This document shows, one piece after another, positions 1 to 10,949 of a DNA stretch of 64,000 nucleotides. Source of the DNA: Zygnema cylindricum (lineage: Eukaryota > Streptophyta > Zygnematophyceae > Zygnematales > Zygnemataceae); assembly GCA_037447655.1 (NCBI GenBank), contig JBBHKE010000771.1, forward strand, positions 261,337 through 325,336, given 5' to 3'. How positions within the stretch are numbered: the stretch's first letter is position 1; every line of letters begins with the position of its first letter. Under the pieces are notes generated by a model. The model saw nothing but the letters and a program-made list of their open reading frames with translations. It searched no databases and was not told the DNA's origin. A program made the translations under genes and the position numbers.

Positions 1-1516
1 GGTGCGCAGTGTGAACGATTTCAAAAACCAGATTTGGAACTGCGGTTCCGTTCAGCCGTTCGATGATTCCTTTGCGGCTTGTGCTACGCGGGGATCGGGC
101 CAGCCATTCACAGGGCGCCAGGAAGCACGAATCTGGGAGCTCCCGTGCACCTCTGAAGTAGCAATCTGTCGGCAGAGGGGAACGTTTGGATAAAACCGTG
201 AAAACACCAGCATTTATTGACGTTACACCGGTTTTACTTGTGTATCCGCGGTTTTTCAAAGCCGATTTCGAGGAGTGAGTTGTGACCGACCGATCGTTGA
301 TTGGAAATGGAGTAATGTCTTCTTTACGAGGCGAAAATCTTCTGTCAAACTAGGGGGTATTCATACCGGCAGCAAAAAAACGTTTGCATAAGATAATATA
401 ATGTTACCCTATATTTGGATAACTCGGATAGAAATTGGGTGACATTGGGTAACGTTACATAAACCAGGTGAGATAAAATAGTGAACTCACCCCTACCCCA
501 AACTTAAAAAAAAAAACTTGACTCTTTACTGAACATATGTGAAATTCACTCTCCATGTTTCCCAAGCCCCGTTTCACTTATAATTCTCGTTCGTCTTGAC
601 ATTGCCCATAAAACGAAAAAAACCGACGGCCAGTCGGACTTGTTAAAAAGAAGCCTCTGTTTTTACCCTCCTCAATGTTTCAAATTTACAAGAAAAATAA
701 TTACAAAAAATGAAAGAAAAAATGACAGTCATCATTGTGCTCAACGTTGTGAATTTACTTCGTACATAAACATTTATGACCATGAAGTGTCAATTACAGT
801 TGACTTACACCAAATCGAGTTGTGGCAACATTCAGTTTTTTCAATTTCAGTTTTTTGGCACGATTAATTTGCAAGGTTAAAATTGCACGTTGATTGTAAC
901 CGGTGCATACATTTGAAATAAAAATGTTGAATTTTGAAACAAAAAGGCTGTATTTACTCGTCACCAGATCTCTGATTCTACGAATAACTTAGGCCATTAT
1001 CTCCTTTTCCTTAAAAACGTCAAATGGCATATACAATGATCAATTAGCTGGAAATCATGCCTTGGGTTTCCTTCAAGAAAACCATTAATCAAAACCTCAA
1101 TTCATCGCGATGTATAATGTGAGAGGAATCGGCACCGATTATTGATAAGTGTTGTTAAATCTTCTGTCGGATCTCTCTCATCAGTTCGGTTCAAGTTCCG
1201 GTTTTATAAAATAAAGTGAAGGATGCCCCTTAAAAGTTACTGGCACTGTCGTCCAGTTGAGAAACATCCTCGATTTCAACTTCTAAAATTTCCTGCAATT
1301 AAAAAAAAAAGAGTGAGTCAGTTAGACCATTCTAGAATACTGTCCGATAAAAGGAAAAAAACTTACAAATGCAACAGACAAAACCCCACTCTACAGCTCA
1401 CCACCGATAGGGTGGTTTTTTCTACTCAGTTGATCAAACTGATGCTAATCAAAACATTTTCTAAAAATGAGTAAATGGCACAAGTATAATTTTATATGCT
1501 AATAAATGTAAAACGG
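1..1516. other. Unassigned AT-rich region
   Basis: No gene, RNA or repeat was recognised here. The first 200 bases are relatively GC-rich and have an open frame without recognisable protein similarity. The rest is AT-rich with short A runs. It could be a gene end or an old repeat, but nothing in it decides this. Confidence 0.3.

Positions 1517-1570
<54 letters not shown>
1517..1570. repeat. Uninterrupted poly(A) tract of 54 bases
   Basis: A pure A run is followed by A-rich sequence broken by single C and T bases to about 1,600. It could be a retroposon tail on the + strand or slippage expansion. No retroposon body was recognised upstream. Confidence 0.9.
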
Positions 1571-1571
<1 letters not shown>

Positions 1572-1670
1572 AAAAAAAACAAAAATGCAAAAAAAACAAA
1601 AGATTTGAATTCGTAATTAGTGTTGAGAGCGTAAATTGTAGTAAACTTGTTTACGACCGCCAAAAATGGA

Positions 1671-1898
1671 GAAGGTGAGAAAATAACTGTAAGGATGAAA
1701 TATCCAAATTTCATAGTTTTTACCAGGCAAAACAAAATGTTGCTTTTACAGCAGTTACAGCAGTTATTTGTTTTCTTGTAAATAGTTTTACCCCATGATT
1801 TTTATGTTTTTGTCGTGGGGCGTTTATTACGGTAGAGGGGAAACAGGGACTACTGACGGCTTGAATCTCTCGCTCCCTCTGTTTCTTACACTAAATAG
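1671..1898. repeat. Left copy of a 227-bp direct repeat flanking a hAT element
   Basis: This segment recurs at 2,876-3,102 with roughly 93% identity by eye. It ends in ctaaatag, directly before the hAT end at 1,899. The second copy ends in the same ctaaatag and then continues into different DNA. It is ordinary flanking DNA that was duplicated, not a known transposon terminus. Confidence 0.85.
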
Positions 1899-2199
1899 TA
1901 GTGTTGGGTATCGAGGACCATTTGCCGATATTCGATATATATCGAATTTCAGGTACCCGATAATCGATATATCGCTTCGATATATCGAATTTCAAATCAT
2001 CGCGATATATCGCTGATATATCGTATCGCCGATATATCAAAAAAAAAAATCTTGCTAGTCAATTCTCGGAAGAAGAGAAGGACAGCTGTCAAAGTAGTGG
2101 AGGATGTTTTTTTTTTTTTCACGGAAACTGCGAATCGGAAACTGTAAATGGATTAATTGAGAGCCTAAATAATTGAGAATTGACTAGCTGCAGCTGCTA

Positions 2200-2385
2200 G
2201 AACTACGTGCCGCTGCAGCCAGAACTAGTGCTACTGCAGATGCTAGTACTAGCTACTGCTGCTGCCAGTAGTACTAGCTGCTGGCAGTGCTACTGCAGCA
2301 GGTAGTACTAGCTACTGCTGCTGCCAGTAGTACTGGCTGCTGGCAGTGCTACTGCAGCAGGTAGTACTAGCTACTGCTACTCCAA
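2200..2385. repeat. CTG/TAC-rich tandem block inside the hAT element
   Basis: About 60-base units built from gctgctgccagtagtacta and gctggcagtgctactgcag occur roughly twice, with further partial units. They are internally self-complementary (TAGTACTA, CTGCAG). This is a subterminal expansion of the hAT element; the complete copy at 41,020-41,065 has only a short version. Confidence 0.7.
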
Positions 2386-2387
2386 TT

Positions 2388-2660
2388 AATAAAAATAAGA
2401 ATAAGATTTTACAATTTGTACACTTCAAAAAATAATTAATAATAATAAGAATAAAAGTTCACATTTTATACACTTTAAAAAATAATAAATAAATATAATA
2501 ATTAAAACTCACATTTTGTACACTTCAAAAAATGATTAATAAAAATAAGAATAAAATATCACATTTCATACACCTCATAAAATATTGAATAAAAATAATA
2601 ATAAGAATCCTCATTTTGTACACTTCAAAAATTAATAAATAAAAGTAATAATAAAAATTC
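2388..2660. repeat. AT-rich minisatellite, about 62-base unit, about 4-5 copies
   Basis: Each unit holds cacattttgtacacttcaaa followed by an aataaaaataagaata-like stretch, with indels between units. It lies within the truncated hAT element and is largely absent from the copy near 41 kb. Confidence 0.75.
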
Positions 2661-2875
2661 ATGCCTGAAACGAACAGTCTGCAATTTTTTTTTTCATATC
2701 ATACTTTGACTAAATTAGTGTGGGTTTCAAGTTTTCATATGTGAAGTTCTGTACCGTAGTACGTACTAAATAAGTAACTATATGAATTAGTATTACAGTA
2801 TTAGTACTTTTTCGTCGGTTACATTTTGCGGCGTTACCTTTTAAGTCACGGAACGAAAATCACGTCGTACGTCGC

Positions 2876-3102
2876 GAAGGTGAGAAAATAACTGAAAGGA
2901 TGAAACATCCAAATTTCATAGTTTTTACCAGGGAAAACAAAATGTTGCTTTTACATCAGTTACAGCAGTTACTTGTTTTCTTGTAAATAGTTTTACCCGA
3001 TGATTTTCATGTTTTTGTCGTGGGGCGTTTATTAGGGTAGAGGGAAACAGGGACTAGTGACGACTTCAATCTCTCGCTCCCTCTGTTTCTTACACTAAAT
3101 AG
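2876..3102. repeat. Right copy of the 227-bp direct repeat
   Basis: This is a diverged duplicate of 1,671-1,898. Its left border joins hAT interior sequence (gtcgcg then aaggtgag). Its right border ends with the presumed target-site octamer ctaaatag and continues into unique sequence. Confidence 0.85.
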
Positions 3103-3489
3103 AGGAGGGAGAAAGGCACCGAAGAGAGAGGCGATGATCCACTACTTTTCCCTCTCGCTCTTGCAAACAAAATAGAAAGAGCAAAACTCCCTCCCTCTCT
3201 CGCTCTCTCTTCTGGCTTCAAAATTAAAAAGAGGTAGATGATTGTGTTTGACGAATTGACTTTTACCAAAAATCTTTTCTCCAAACAAGAATGAATGTCA
3301 AAGTTCAATTGCAGATAATTATGTTTGACAAATTCAGTTTCACCGGGACTCTTTTCTGCAAATAACTATGTAATTACATTTGAACAATTAGTACGTTTTA
3401 CCGGGATTCTCATCTGCAAGTAGTTGGCAAATTCGGCAGAGACCAGCGACCAGTGCTGATGCCAAACCGTCCAGCTAAAGGGCCGTCAG
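3103..3489. other. Unassigned, with three degenerate approximately 85-base repeats
   Basis: Between about 3,240 and 3,415 a motif with atgtttgacaaattcagttt, ...ccgggactcttttctgcaa recurs three times with heavy divergence. No coding potential was recognised. Confidence 0.4.
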
Positions 3490-3960
3490 GTCCGCCAGCT
3501 TGGGGAGACAGAGGGGAGGGAGAGAGATGGGGAGGGAGGGGGGAGGAGGGAGAGGGAGGGGAGGGAAAGGGAGGGAGATGGGCGAGAGAGTCAGGAGGAG
3601 AGAGTGGAGGCGCATGGGGAGGGGAGGGGGAAGAAGGAGGCGAAGAATGAGCGTCGTAAAAAATCGTCGAATAATAGACCAAAGTAGTAACACGAGAGTG
3701 GTTCAGAAGGGAGGGGAAGGCAGTTAACAGAGAACGAGAGAAACAGACAAAATGCAAGTTACAAAAAAAATAAAAATAAAATGAGAGGAAAACGGAAAGT
3801 AAGAGAGAGCAGAAACAGCCAAAAGAGAGAGAGAGAGAGAGGGGGGGAGGGAGGGGACGGGGGACAAGGAGGAAGAGGAGTGAAAGATAGCAACAAAAAA
3901 CAAAAGTAAAGGGAGAGAAAAGGGGTCAGGAGATAAGACAATAAAAAGAGAGAAAAGAAA
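3490..3960 (+). repeat. Polypurine (G/A) tract with G-quadruplex potential
   Basis: The + strand is almost purely purine, with many GGGAGGGA-type runs (densest 3,498-3,640) and a (GA)n(G)n block near 3,824-3,862. Open frames here encode only G/E/R or P/S/L low-complexity peptides and are treated as non-coding. Confidence 0.85.
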
Positions 3961-4059
3961 CAAAACAGAAAAGGAGCTAAGCGGGATCAGAAGAGGAAAG
4001 GAACTTCATCGTCAGAAATGAATATTTTCTTCAGGGACAGTTCTCCTTATTCTGTAGTT

Positions 4060-4330
4060 TATAAAGGGCATTTCTCCCTCTCCATCTCCCCCTGCTTCTC
4101 TCTCGTCCGCATCGGTCTCACACTCTCACCTCCTCTTTTTCTCTCTCTCTCTCAACCACACACTCGCCAATTCTCTCTCACATCCTCTCCTCCTCCCTTA
4201 CGTGTCGGGCGCCCTCTTTCCATCTCTCCTTCCCTTCATGTCCCACTCTCTCTTTTCATCTCTCCCTCTCCTCATGTCTCGCTCACTCTTTTCATCTCTC
4301 CCTCTCCCTCTGCCTGCACCTGCGCACCCG
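4060..4330 (+). repeat. Polypyrimidine (C/T) tract
   Basis: The + strand is CT-rich (ctccctctccatctccccc type) with cactctc variants. It is broadly complementary to the purine tract at 3,490-3,960, so a long imperfect hairpin is possible. A further (GA)n block lies at 4,415-4,480. Confidence 0.8.
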
Positions 4331-4489
4331 TGATGCCCACAGTCTCGTCGAAGATCTGAAGGAGCTGCAGAGAGACCCACAGACAGGCGGACAGGGGTCC
4401 GTGTGAGAGGCGAGGAAAGAGAGAGAGAGAGAGAGAGAGAGAAAGAGGGGGGAGGAAAAGAAGTAAGAGAGGGAAAGGGAGAAGAAATT

Positions 4490-5005
4490 GAAACATAAAT
4501 GTTTTCGAAGAACAGCTTCCTATATAAAAACAAACATGTAAGCAACATTATTCACCGAAAGTAAAATGGATTTCAAATTCGTATTTGTGAAGTCAAAGTC
4601 TCCAGACTATTATGTTCAGAAAACAGAAGCCCACCCTCTGACTATGGAAGCGGTTCACGGAGAGGATAACTAACACCATAAATAGTGTGGTCCAAATTAA
4701 CATCCTTTGTTTGAAAAAGATTTGAAAATTGAAAACATTTCTGAAGAAATTTTGCAAACGTTGAACCCATCAGTTTGCATCCATTGAATGCCCATTTTAA
4801 GTCAAATGGGCGCCAATGTTTTTCACATAAACCTACAAATATGAAAGCCAAAAGAAATGCTAAAACTATAGACAACCTTACAAAAACTCATGTAGCAACA
4901 ACCCGTAATTGTTCCAAATAAAGTAGCATGTTTTTCACCCAAAAACATTAAAAACTTTAAAAAATATCTATTATGATGGTTTAAACCACAACCCAATTGG
5001 GTGGT
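4490..5005. other. Unassigned AT-rich region
   Basis: No recognisable gene. A 77-codon - strand frame (4,875-4,642) has no familiar motif and no splice-supported extension. Confidence 0.3.
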
Positions 5006-5091
5006 ATGGTATAGAATATGATAGCAATATGGTATAAAATATGATAGCAATATGGTATAGAATATGATAGCAATATGGTATATAATACGAT
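5006..5091. repeat. Tandem repeat, 23-base unit, about 3.7 copies
   Basis: The unit atggtatagaatatgatagc plus aat repeats at 5,006, 5,029, 5,052 and 5,075 (partial), nearly identical between copies. Confidence 0.9.
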
Positions 5092-6476
5092 ATTGGACCC
5101 TACATTCTGGGATTAGAAGCATTCCCGCTTTATATTAATTTCCTTTTTTTCTTAATTCCCCTTTTCTTAAGAAGTGGAATTTTCTACTTTCTTTTGTTAT
5201 AAATTAAATATAACGGCCTATAACAAGGATAAAAGATAAAAAGAACAATGAAAACGAATTGATTTAATAACTGAATTCAAAAGATGGAAAAACATAAGTA
5301 TGACCCACATTGCCTTTATCCCGTTAAAACACAAATTTATCGGAACAGAAATCGTTATGTTTCACTACGCAAAAAAACAACTGGTGGAGAACAAAAAATG
5401 GCAAAGAAAGAAAACGTCGCAAAAAAATAATAAACTATATTCAAGTCTTAAAGTTTAAAACGACTCGGACAATATTTACAATTGGCTAACCCAAGATTCC
5501 TACTCAATTTTTAATTCTTCTTCAAAGCCCATAAATTTTCGGGGAGTCTAGTCAAAGATAATCCACGCTAATCAACTCACCACAATCATGCCAAAATTCA
5601 TAAACCCCAGACTTTCCCTTTCTACTCCCAACACATTTTCCTCATCCCCAACAAATACGGTTTGAAGCTGGAAAACCTTTCATTTTTTTTCAAAATCCTG
5701 ATAGCATTCTACAAATTCTAAAACACTAATAAATTATCACTCATTTCATGAAATCCATACAATCTTATTAAAGGAAAGAAGAAATTCTGTCATATGCGGA
5801 AAAAAAGAAAAATAGGGGGGGGGGTGGGGCGGGGGGTGGTGGTTTAGCTGTTACCCTAAAAAAAATAGGGGTCTACATTCTAAGGAACCCTGAACCTTGT
5901 CTTATCCTCGAAATCCTTAAAATCTGTTGGTACAATTCCGAGACTAGACCGAAAAGATGTGAACAAAAAAAAAAAAGCTTCATAAGCAAGCTCTAAAAAC
6001 CCTTGTAATTGATATAAAGGGATGCGATTATAACACCACCAAAAATACGGTAGTTGTGTCTTAGGAACGAGCAAGTAGCCTGAATGGAGGAAAAAAAAAA
6101 AAAAGTTGCATACGATGTCATGTGTCAAAAAAAAAGATATGGAAATGGAGTCATCTTCATCCGGAGGTGTAACCTCTAGTTCTACGTTCGAAACGTACGT
6201 ACAAAACGGTTTTGTATACCTTATGTACTACATCTTGTATTTTTCAATACGAATTTCTAGGGTATTTGGGGTTTTCCAGCATAGTTTTGACGTGCGAAAA
6301 CTTATTTGGAGCTCTATATGTCGTAACGACGTAGTACATTAAGCAATAAAATTTAGCATATTCAGCTATTAAATACGCATGTAATACAGAGTAACCGCAT
6401 CTAGGTTCCGTAAATTTCGCAAATTAACTATACACGTGTAGCTTCCATGCAGTCCGTACGACTTACCTCCACACGT
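5092..6476. other. Unassigned AT-rich region, possible intron of the minus-strand gene
   Basis: A 3' exon for the gene whose first exon is at 6,477-6,820 was sought here and not found. The stretch is AT-rich and has a G-rich run at 5,815-5,842. Open frames look random. Confidence 0.3.
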
Positions 6477-6820
6477 GCATCTTCCAACGCCAGCGTGATG
6501 TTTTCCTCCGTGAGGTCGAGCGGCTCGCCGCAAGAGAGACTGTCTTCAGACATGAAGGCAAACAGAGGAGCTTTTCTTCTCCGTACGGACAAGAAGGCTT
6601 CAGGAAACACAGTCGACGACACTTGGCTCGGCATCATGGACAAGGAATGGGCATGTAGAGAGCGGGAGGGATATACGAGGGAAACAGAAGAAATAATCTG
6701 CGTACAGGAATGGAAGGAGGATGGGAGAGAGAGAGGACCATAGGCAGCTGCCATGGCCATGGCTACTGTGTGCTGCCTCACGAAGATGGAGGGAGAGCGA
6801 AAAGAGAACAGTAACGTCAA
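6477..6820 (-). CDS. First exon of a putative plastid-targeted protein (partial; tentative NifU-like relative)
   Basis: The frame opens at an ATG at 6,820, with another Met 20 residues on. It encodes an S/A/V-rich, acid-poor leader with features of a chloroplast transit peptide, then a mature-looking segment ending DLTEENITLALEDARVE. It stops at a strong donor, GAG|GTAAGT, at 6,477/6,476. The LTEEN...ALxxARxE wording recalls the start of NifU-like domains of plastid proteins; this is a resemblance from memory, not a search result. Downstream exons were not identified within 6.4 kb, so the gene either has a long first intron running out of the window or is broken. A MITE ends 97 bases upstream of the ATG and may form part of its promoter. 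Confidence 0.45.
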
Positions 6821-6917
6821 GTGACGCTAAGAAAAAAACTTTCTTGAGATTACAAAGATTTTATACGGACTGGAGTGACGGCACGATGCTTTACCAGTAT
6901 TCGGTAATTCGGTGAAG

Positions 6918-7456
6918 TACACCGTCGATCGTTATTAGCGTTGTGTACACTAATTCCGTCTCGCTTTTTTTTTTTTTATTCTCCATTAGCGTAGTTCATT
7001 CTATTTTTATATTTATTCTATTTAGGGTTATTTTCAGTGCGTTGTCTCTTAAATAGAGTTGTGTACAGTCAGTGTCAGACCGTACATAAATGAACCTTTT
7101 TAAGTTAAAAATTACAATAAATTAGTTTTAGCAACCGCAGACGCATGAGAATCTGCGTTCTCAAAAGGGAAAAAAACCAGGTCGTAAAAAATTCCGTTCC
7201 CACATATTCGTCCGACAGCAGCGTTTCGACCATGTGAATGTACAATTTGTGTACGATTTGTCAGATTTTGTACGGAGACCTATATTAGTGTAAGGATGTT
7301 TGCGACCGACATTTTTTTTTCAAAGATCCAAATTACCATAATCAAACAATTAGAATGTATGATTTTTTCCAAAATTTTCAAATTCTTAAATAGCGTACAC
7401 CACTGTAATTATTATACGCTAATCAAACACCCACGCTAATAACGATTGGCGGTGTA
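6918..7456. mobile_element. MITE copy A of the TACACCG family (about 540 bp, TA-flanked)
   Basis: Ends are TACACCGTCGATCGTTATTA and, inverted, TACACCGCCAATCGTTATTA, both continuing with GCGTT. No ORF of note. It is the same long subfamily as copy K (48,381-48,943), which matches it in reverse orientation. It lies between the orphan exon's 5' end and the palindrome. Confidence 0.8.
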
Positions 7457-7978
7457 GTCGAACGATAGCTTTGGTTTATGCCCACTCATAGTTTGCCGCG
7501 TGTAAATAATTTTGTCGCGTATGCTGTAATTACAACTATCAAATGTTAAGACTACTTTGCTGTTCGCACTTCACTTCGCAGCCTTTGGATCCAAGCGTGG
7601 ATTCTTGAATTTCTGTTCGCGCGGTTTCCGTGTTCGGGAAAATCCACTTGGATCCAAGTGAAACCAGAGACGCCAGCGTGGCATCTGGGTGGGCTGGTAA
7701 AATTTTCACCTCCAAATTTCAGCGTCGCTTTTTTTACGGTCAATTTTGAAAACAAATAAAATTCGATATGAACCTACTCGACGCTGCTTTGGTGAGTTAT
7801 GAGTTATGACTCATAAATTTAGACGCGGCCGCATCTCGCAATTCGCTTGAATCCTGTAGACGTTATTCCATTCACCTTTTTTTTTTCGCGAGAGCCACTA
7901 ATCAGCGAAACGCTAAATGCCTAAAACAACAAGCCCAATTCTCTTGGATGAGTTGGATCCTAGAGAGCGAGATGACGA
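7457..7978. other. Unassigned, with CTTGGATCCAAG palindromes
   Basis: The motif ttggatccaag occurs twice (about 7,585 and 7,650). No gene was recognised. Confidence 0.3.
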
Positions 7979-8118
7979 TTGCGTGGTTCACACATTAAAA
8001 AAGGGGAAAACGATGTCATATGCGTGGTTCACACTTGGAAAAATGGGAAAACGATGTCATAAATTTTGGGATCCGTACGCCAAATTTCATAAAATGACAA
8101 AAAACGCGACGGTGACGG

Positions 8119-8583
8119 TTGGGGCGGTTGGTTTCGACAGTTTTGGAGCGTAGCGGCGGACAAAATATGCAGTTCTATGCGTCAAAACTCGACAGCTGCG
8201 TAAAGCAAGCGGCAACTGCCGTCCGCCATCGGACATCATGTTCGGAATGCACTTTTTCGTTTTTGAAGAATTTCGAAAACGAAGCGCACGGACGTGAACC
8301 GTACAAGATATTATTCCCTCGCAAACTTATGAACAAACCAGAAGACCAATCACATAAGAGAACACGTAATGTAAAAAAAAAAAAAAAATCACCTATGGAA
8401 AAAAAAAAAAAAAGGTACGTTTTTCTCACAAAAAAAAGATTACCTTTCTTCCCACTCCCTGCTGGTACTGCTCCTCTCCTCCTTTACTCCAAAGCAAATC
8501 GGTTGAGACGAGTGGAACGCTTTCGGGTTTTGAAGGTGAGTAAACCAATAATAATTCATACTAAAAACTGTAAAAATACTTAG
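8119..8583 (+). other. Lysine-rich open frame conserved in both palindrome arms
   Basis: A frame of 154 codons contains GREPYKILFPRKLMNKPEDQ, then poly-K runs and FFPLPAGTAPLL. The mirrored copy at 23,399-23,019 keeps an open frame over the same peptide. No known domain was recognised. The frame has survived in both arms despite substitutions, which hints at coding origin, but A-tract length changes alter the K runs. It may be a remnant of a transposon ORF or a non-coding terminus. Confidence 0.35.
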
Positions 8584-8589
8584 TACACA

Positions 8590-10270
8590 AACTAACTGTA
8601 CCTCCTATACTAATGTTACAGAATAATAACCGTACCAACAGTAATTTATTAACACTAATTATACAGACTAACAACTGTGTTAATACTAATTATAGAAACT
8701 AGTAATTGTACTAAAACTGATTGTACAGACGTACAAACTACTAACTGCAGTAATACTAGTTACACAGTAAAACTAATTACACAGGCAACTAACTGATCCA
8801 ATACTGATTATAGAAACTACTAACAGTAAAACAATAATAATCATACTAAAAACTGTAATAATACTTATTATACAAACTAACTGTACCTATACTAGTGTAA
8901 CACAATAATAACCGTACCAACAGTAATTTACTAACACTAATTATACATACTATTAACTGTACTAATACTAACCGTACTAATACGGATCATACGTACTAGT
9001 AACTAGAGTAATACTGATTTTATAATTAGTTATAGTACAATAGTACAGCTATTAGTCAGCTTAATCAATATAAGTTGCATAATCAATATAGGTTGTATAA
9101 TCAATATAAGTACAGTTTTGAGTCTATATAATCAGTATTGGTACACTTACTGGTCGGTATAATTAGGATTCAAAAAGTTATAGGTCTGTGTAGTTAGTGT
9201 TAATACATTTATTAGTAATGTTCTATTAGTATTAGGGCAACTATTAGCAATGTATATTTTCTATGAGTATCAACACTAAATATTTAGTGTCTTTACTAAC
9301 ACTAATTATACAAACTAAAATTGGAAAAATGTCTATTTTACAAAATATACCATACTAATTGCATAAACCAATAATGTGCTGCTATTAATTATACAAACAA
9401 AAAAATGATTTGATATTAATTGAAGAGAGTTATCTAAACTAATAAGTGTGCTAGCACTAATTAAACATACTAAAAACTATATTGATTTCCGTATTGTAGA
9501 GAGTTATCCGTACTAATAATTGTGCTACCACTAATACCACATGCTAAAAACTAAAGTGATAGAACTATAGTGATACAAATTGTACAGACTAATAACAACA
9601 CTATTACTAGACTAATAACGGTACTATTACTAGAATACAGACTAATAATTGTGTTATCACTAACTATACTAACATATAGATGTACTAATACTAATTATAC
9701 ATTACTAATAATTGCTATAATAGTAATTTTACTAAAACTTTATAAATACTTATTTTATACTTAAAACTGATCAAATGCTTGTTATACATTACTTGTAATT
9801 CTCATAATACTTCTTCTACATTACTAATTACTTTACTGTACCAATACTAATTGTACACACTAACTACTGTTATAAAAGTAATTTTACTAAAACTTTCTAA
9901 ATACTTATTTTATACTAAACACTGTTCAAATGCTTGTTAAACAATACTTATAATTGTCATAATACTTCTTCTACATTACTAATTACTTTACTGTTCCAAT
10001 ACTAATTGTACACACTAACTACTGTTATAAAAGTAATTTTACTAAAACTTTCTAAATACTTATTTTATACTAAAAACCGTTCAAATGCTTGTTATACATT
10101 ACTTGTAATAGTCATTATACCTCTTTTACATTACTAATTACTTTAAATACATTAATGAAACAAACTATTATAGCTGTACTAAAGGTGATTATACAGACTA
10201 ATAATCGTAAAAATGATAATCTTTATGTGTCAAAAATTGTACAAATACTAAACATCAATACAAAAACTTT
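8590..10270. repeat. CTAAT-rich degenerate minisatellite, left arm
   Basis: Endless variants of actaattatacagactaata, with spacing near 30 bases, make up this stretch. Between 9,770 and 10,140 a longer unit of about 130 bases recurs three times (acttgtaattgtcataatac, ttctacattactaattactt). The mirror image lies at 21,080-23,030. Confidence 0.85.
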
Positions 10271-10289
10271 CAAACAAAAATACCACAAA

Positions 10290-10430
10290 ATGTTTCTTTT
10301 TTTCCCTCTTCCTCCCCCACTCCCTCTCCCTCTTCTTCTCCCTCTCCCTATTTTTCTCCCTCTCCTTCTCCCTCTCATTGTTTTTCTCCCTCTCCTTCTC
10401 CCTCTCTTTCTCCCTCTCCCTCTCCACACC
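10290..10430 (+). repeat. CT-rich (CTCCCTCTCC) tract, left arm
   Basis: A pyrimidine tract mirrored as a GA tract at 20,920-21,015 in the right arm. Peptides read from it are low complexity. Confidence 0.8.
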
Positions 10431-10949
10431 CACACTCTCACTCACCCTCACCATCTATCACACACACTCAAACTCTATCACAACTTATTTCACCATTTTC
10501 TTAACCTAATTGCTGCTCTTTGAGTCTCTATAGCCCTTTCACCTTGTACGGTATGGGTAGGGGCCAATTTCAAAAAATGGATTCATTCGAAAATCTTGTG
10601 AAGCGAAAGATGTTACGTATTTTGCTTATCATACTACAACTCGCCATGTCACATAAACGTTTGAAAGAGTTAAGAGCAAGGCGTAATGTGTCTCTACCTC
10701 GGGCCATGTATGATGGGTTTTTCCACGCTCCACTAGCTTTTGGGATGATATTTGCAACACTGTACAGCTAAATGTTGGCAGCATACATAGGAACAGAAAA
10801 TAGAAAGAGACATTTTCGTGTCACCCTATCCAGTTTTGAAAAGTTTATTTTGGTTGTGAGGCCATAGGTTAAAAAACGACATATTTGCTATCGAGATGAT
10901 ATCCATTTGAATAAGGCTTAGTGCTGTCCTGCTACACCGGTTAGCGCAT

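Larger units (their letters stand above)
1899..2875 (+). mobile_element. hAT-type non-autonomous element, 3' end missing
   Basis: The element begins TAGTGTTGGGTATCG, identical for about 85 bases to the complete copy at 40,844-41,737, including subterminal CGATATATCG motifs. It then carries a CTG/TAC-rich tandem block (about 2,200-2,385) and an AT-rich minisatellite (about 2,388-2,660). Homology to the complete copy resumes (tcacggaacgaaaatcacg) and stops abruptly at 2,876, where a copy of the left flank takes over. The 3' terminal inverted repeat is absent. No transposase ORF is present, so it would need enzyme in trans. Confidence 0.75.

Noticed and set aside
3410-4548. Several 60-116 codon frames rich in P/S/L or G/E/R
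   Set aside because: Products of polypurine/polypyrimidine tracts; no initiation context, splice support or domain.
5006-5091. Iteron-type origin of replication
   Set aside because: A 23-base tandem repeat alone, in a eukaryotic context with no initiator gene, does not support an origin.
8590-10270. CRISPR-like array of short repeats
   Set aside because: Units are degenerate, AT-rich and lack unique spacers of constant length; the DNA is eukaryotic and the block is mirrored in the other palindrome arm.
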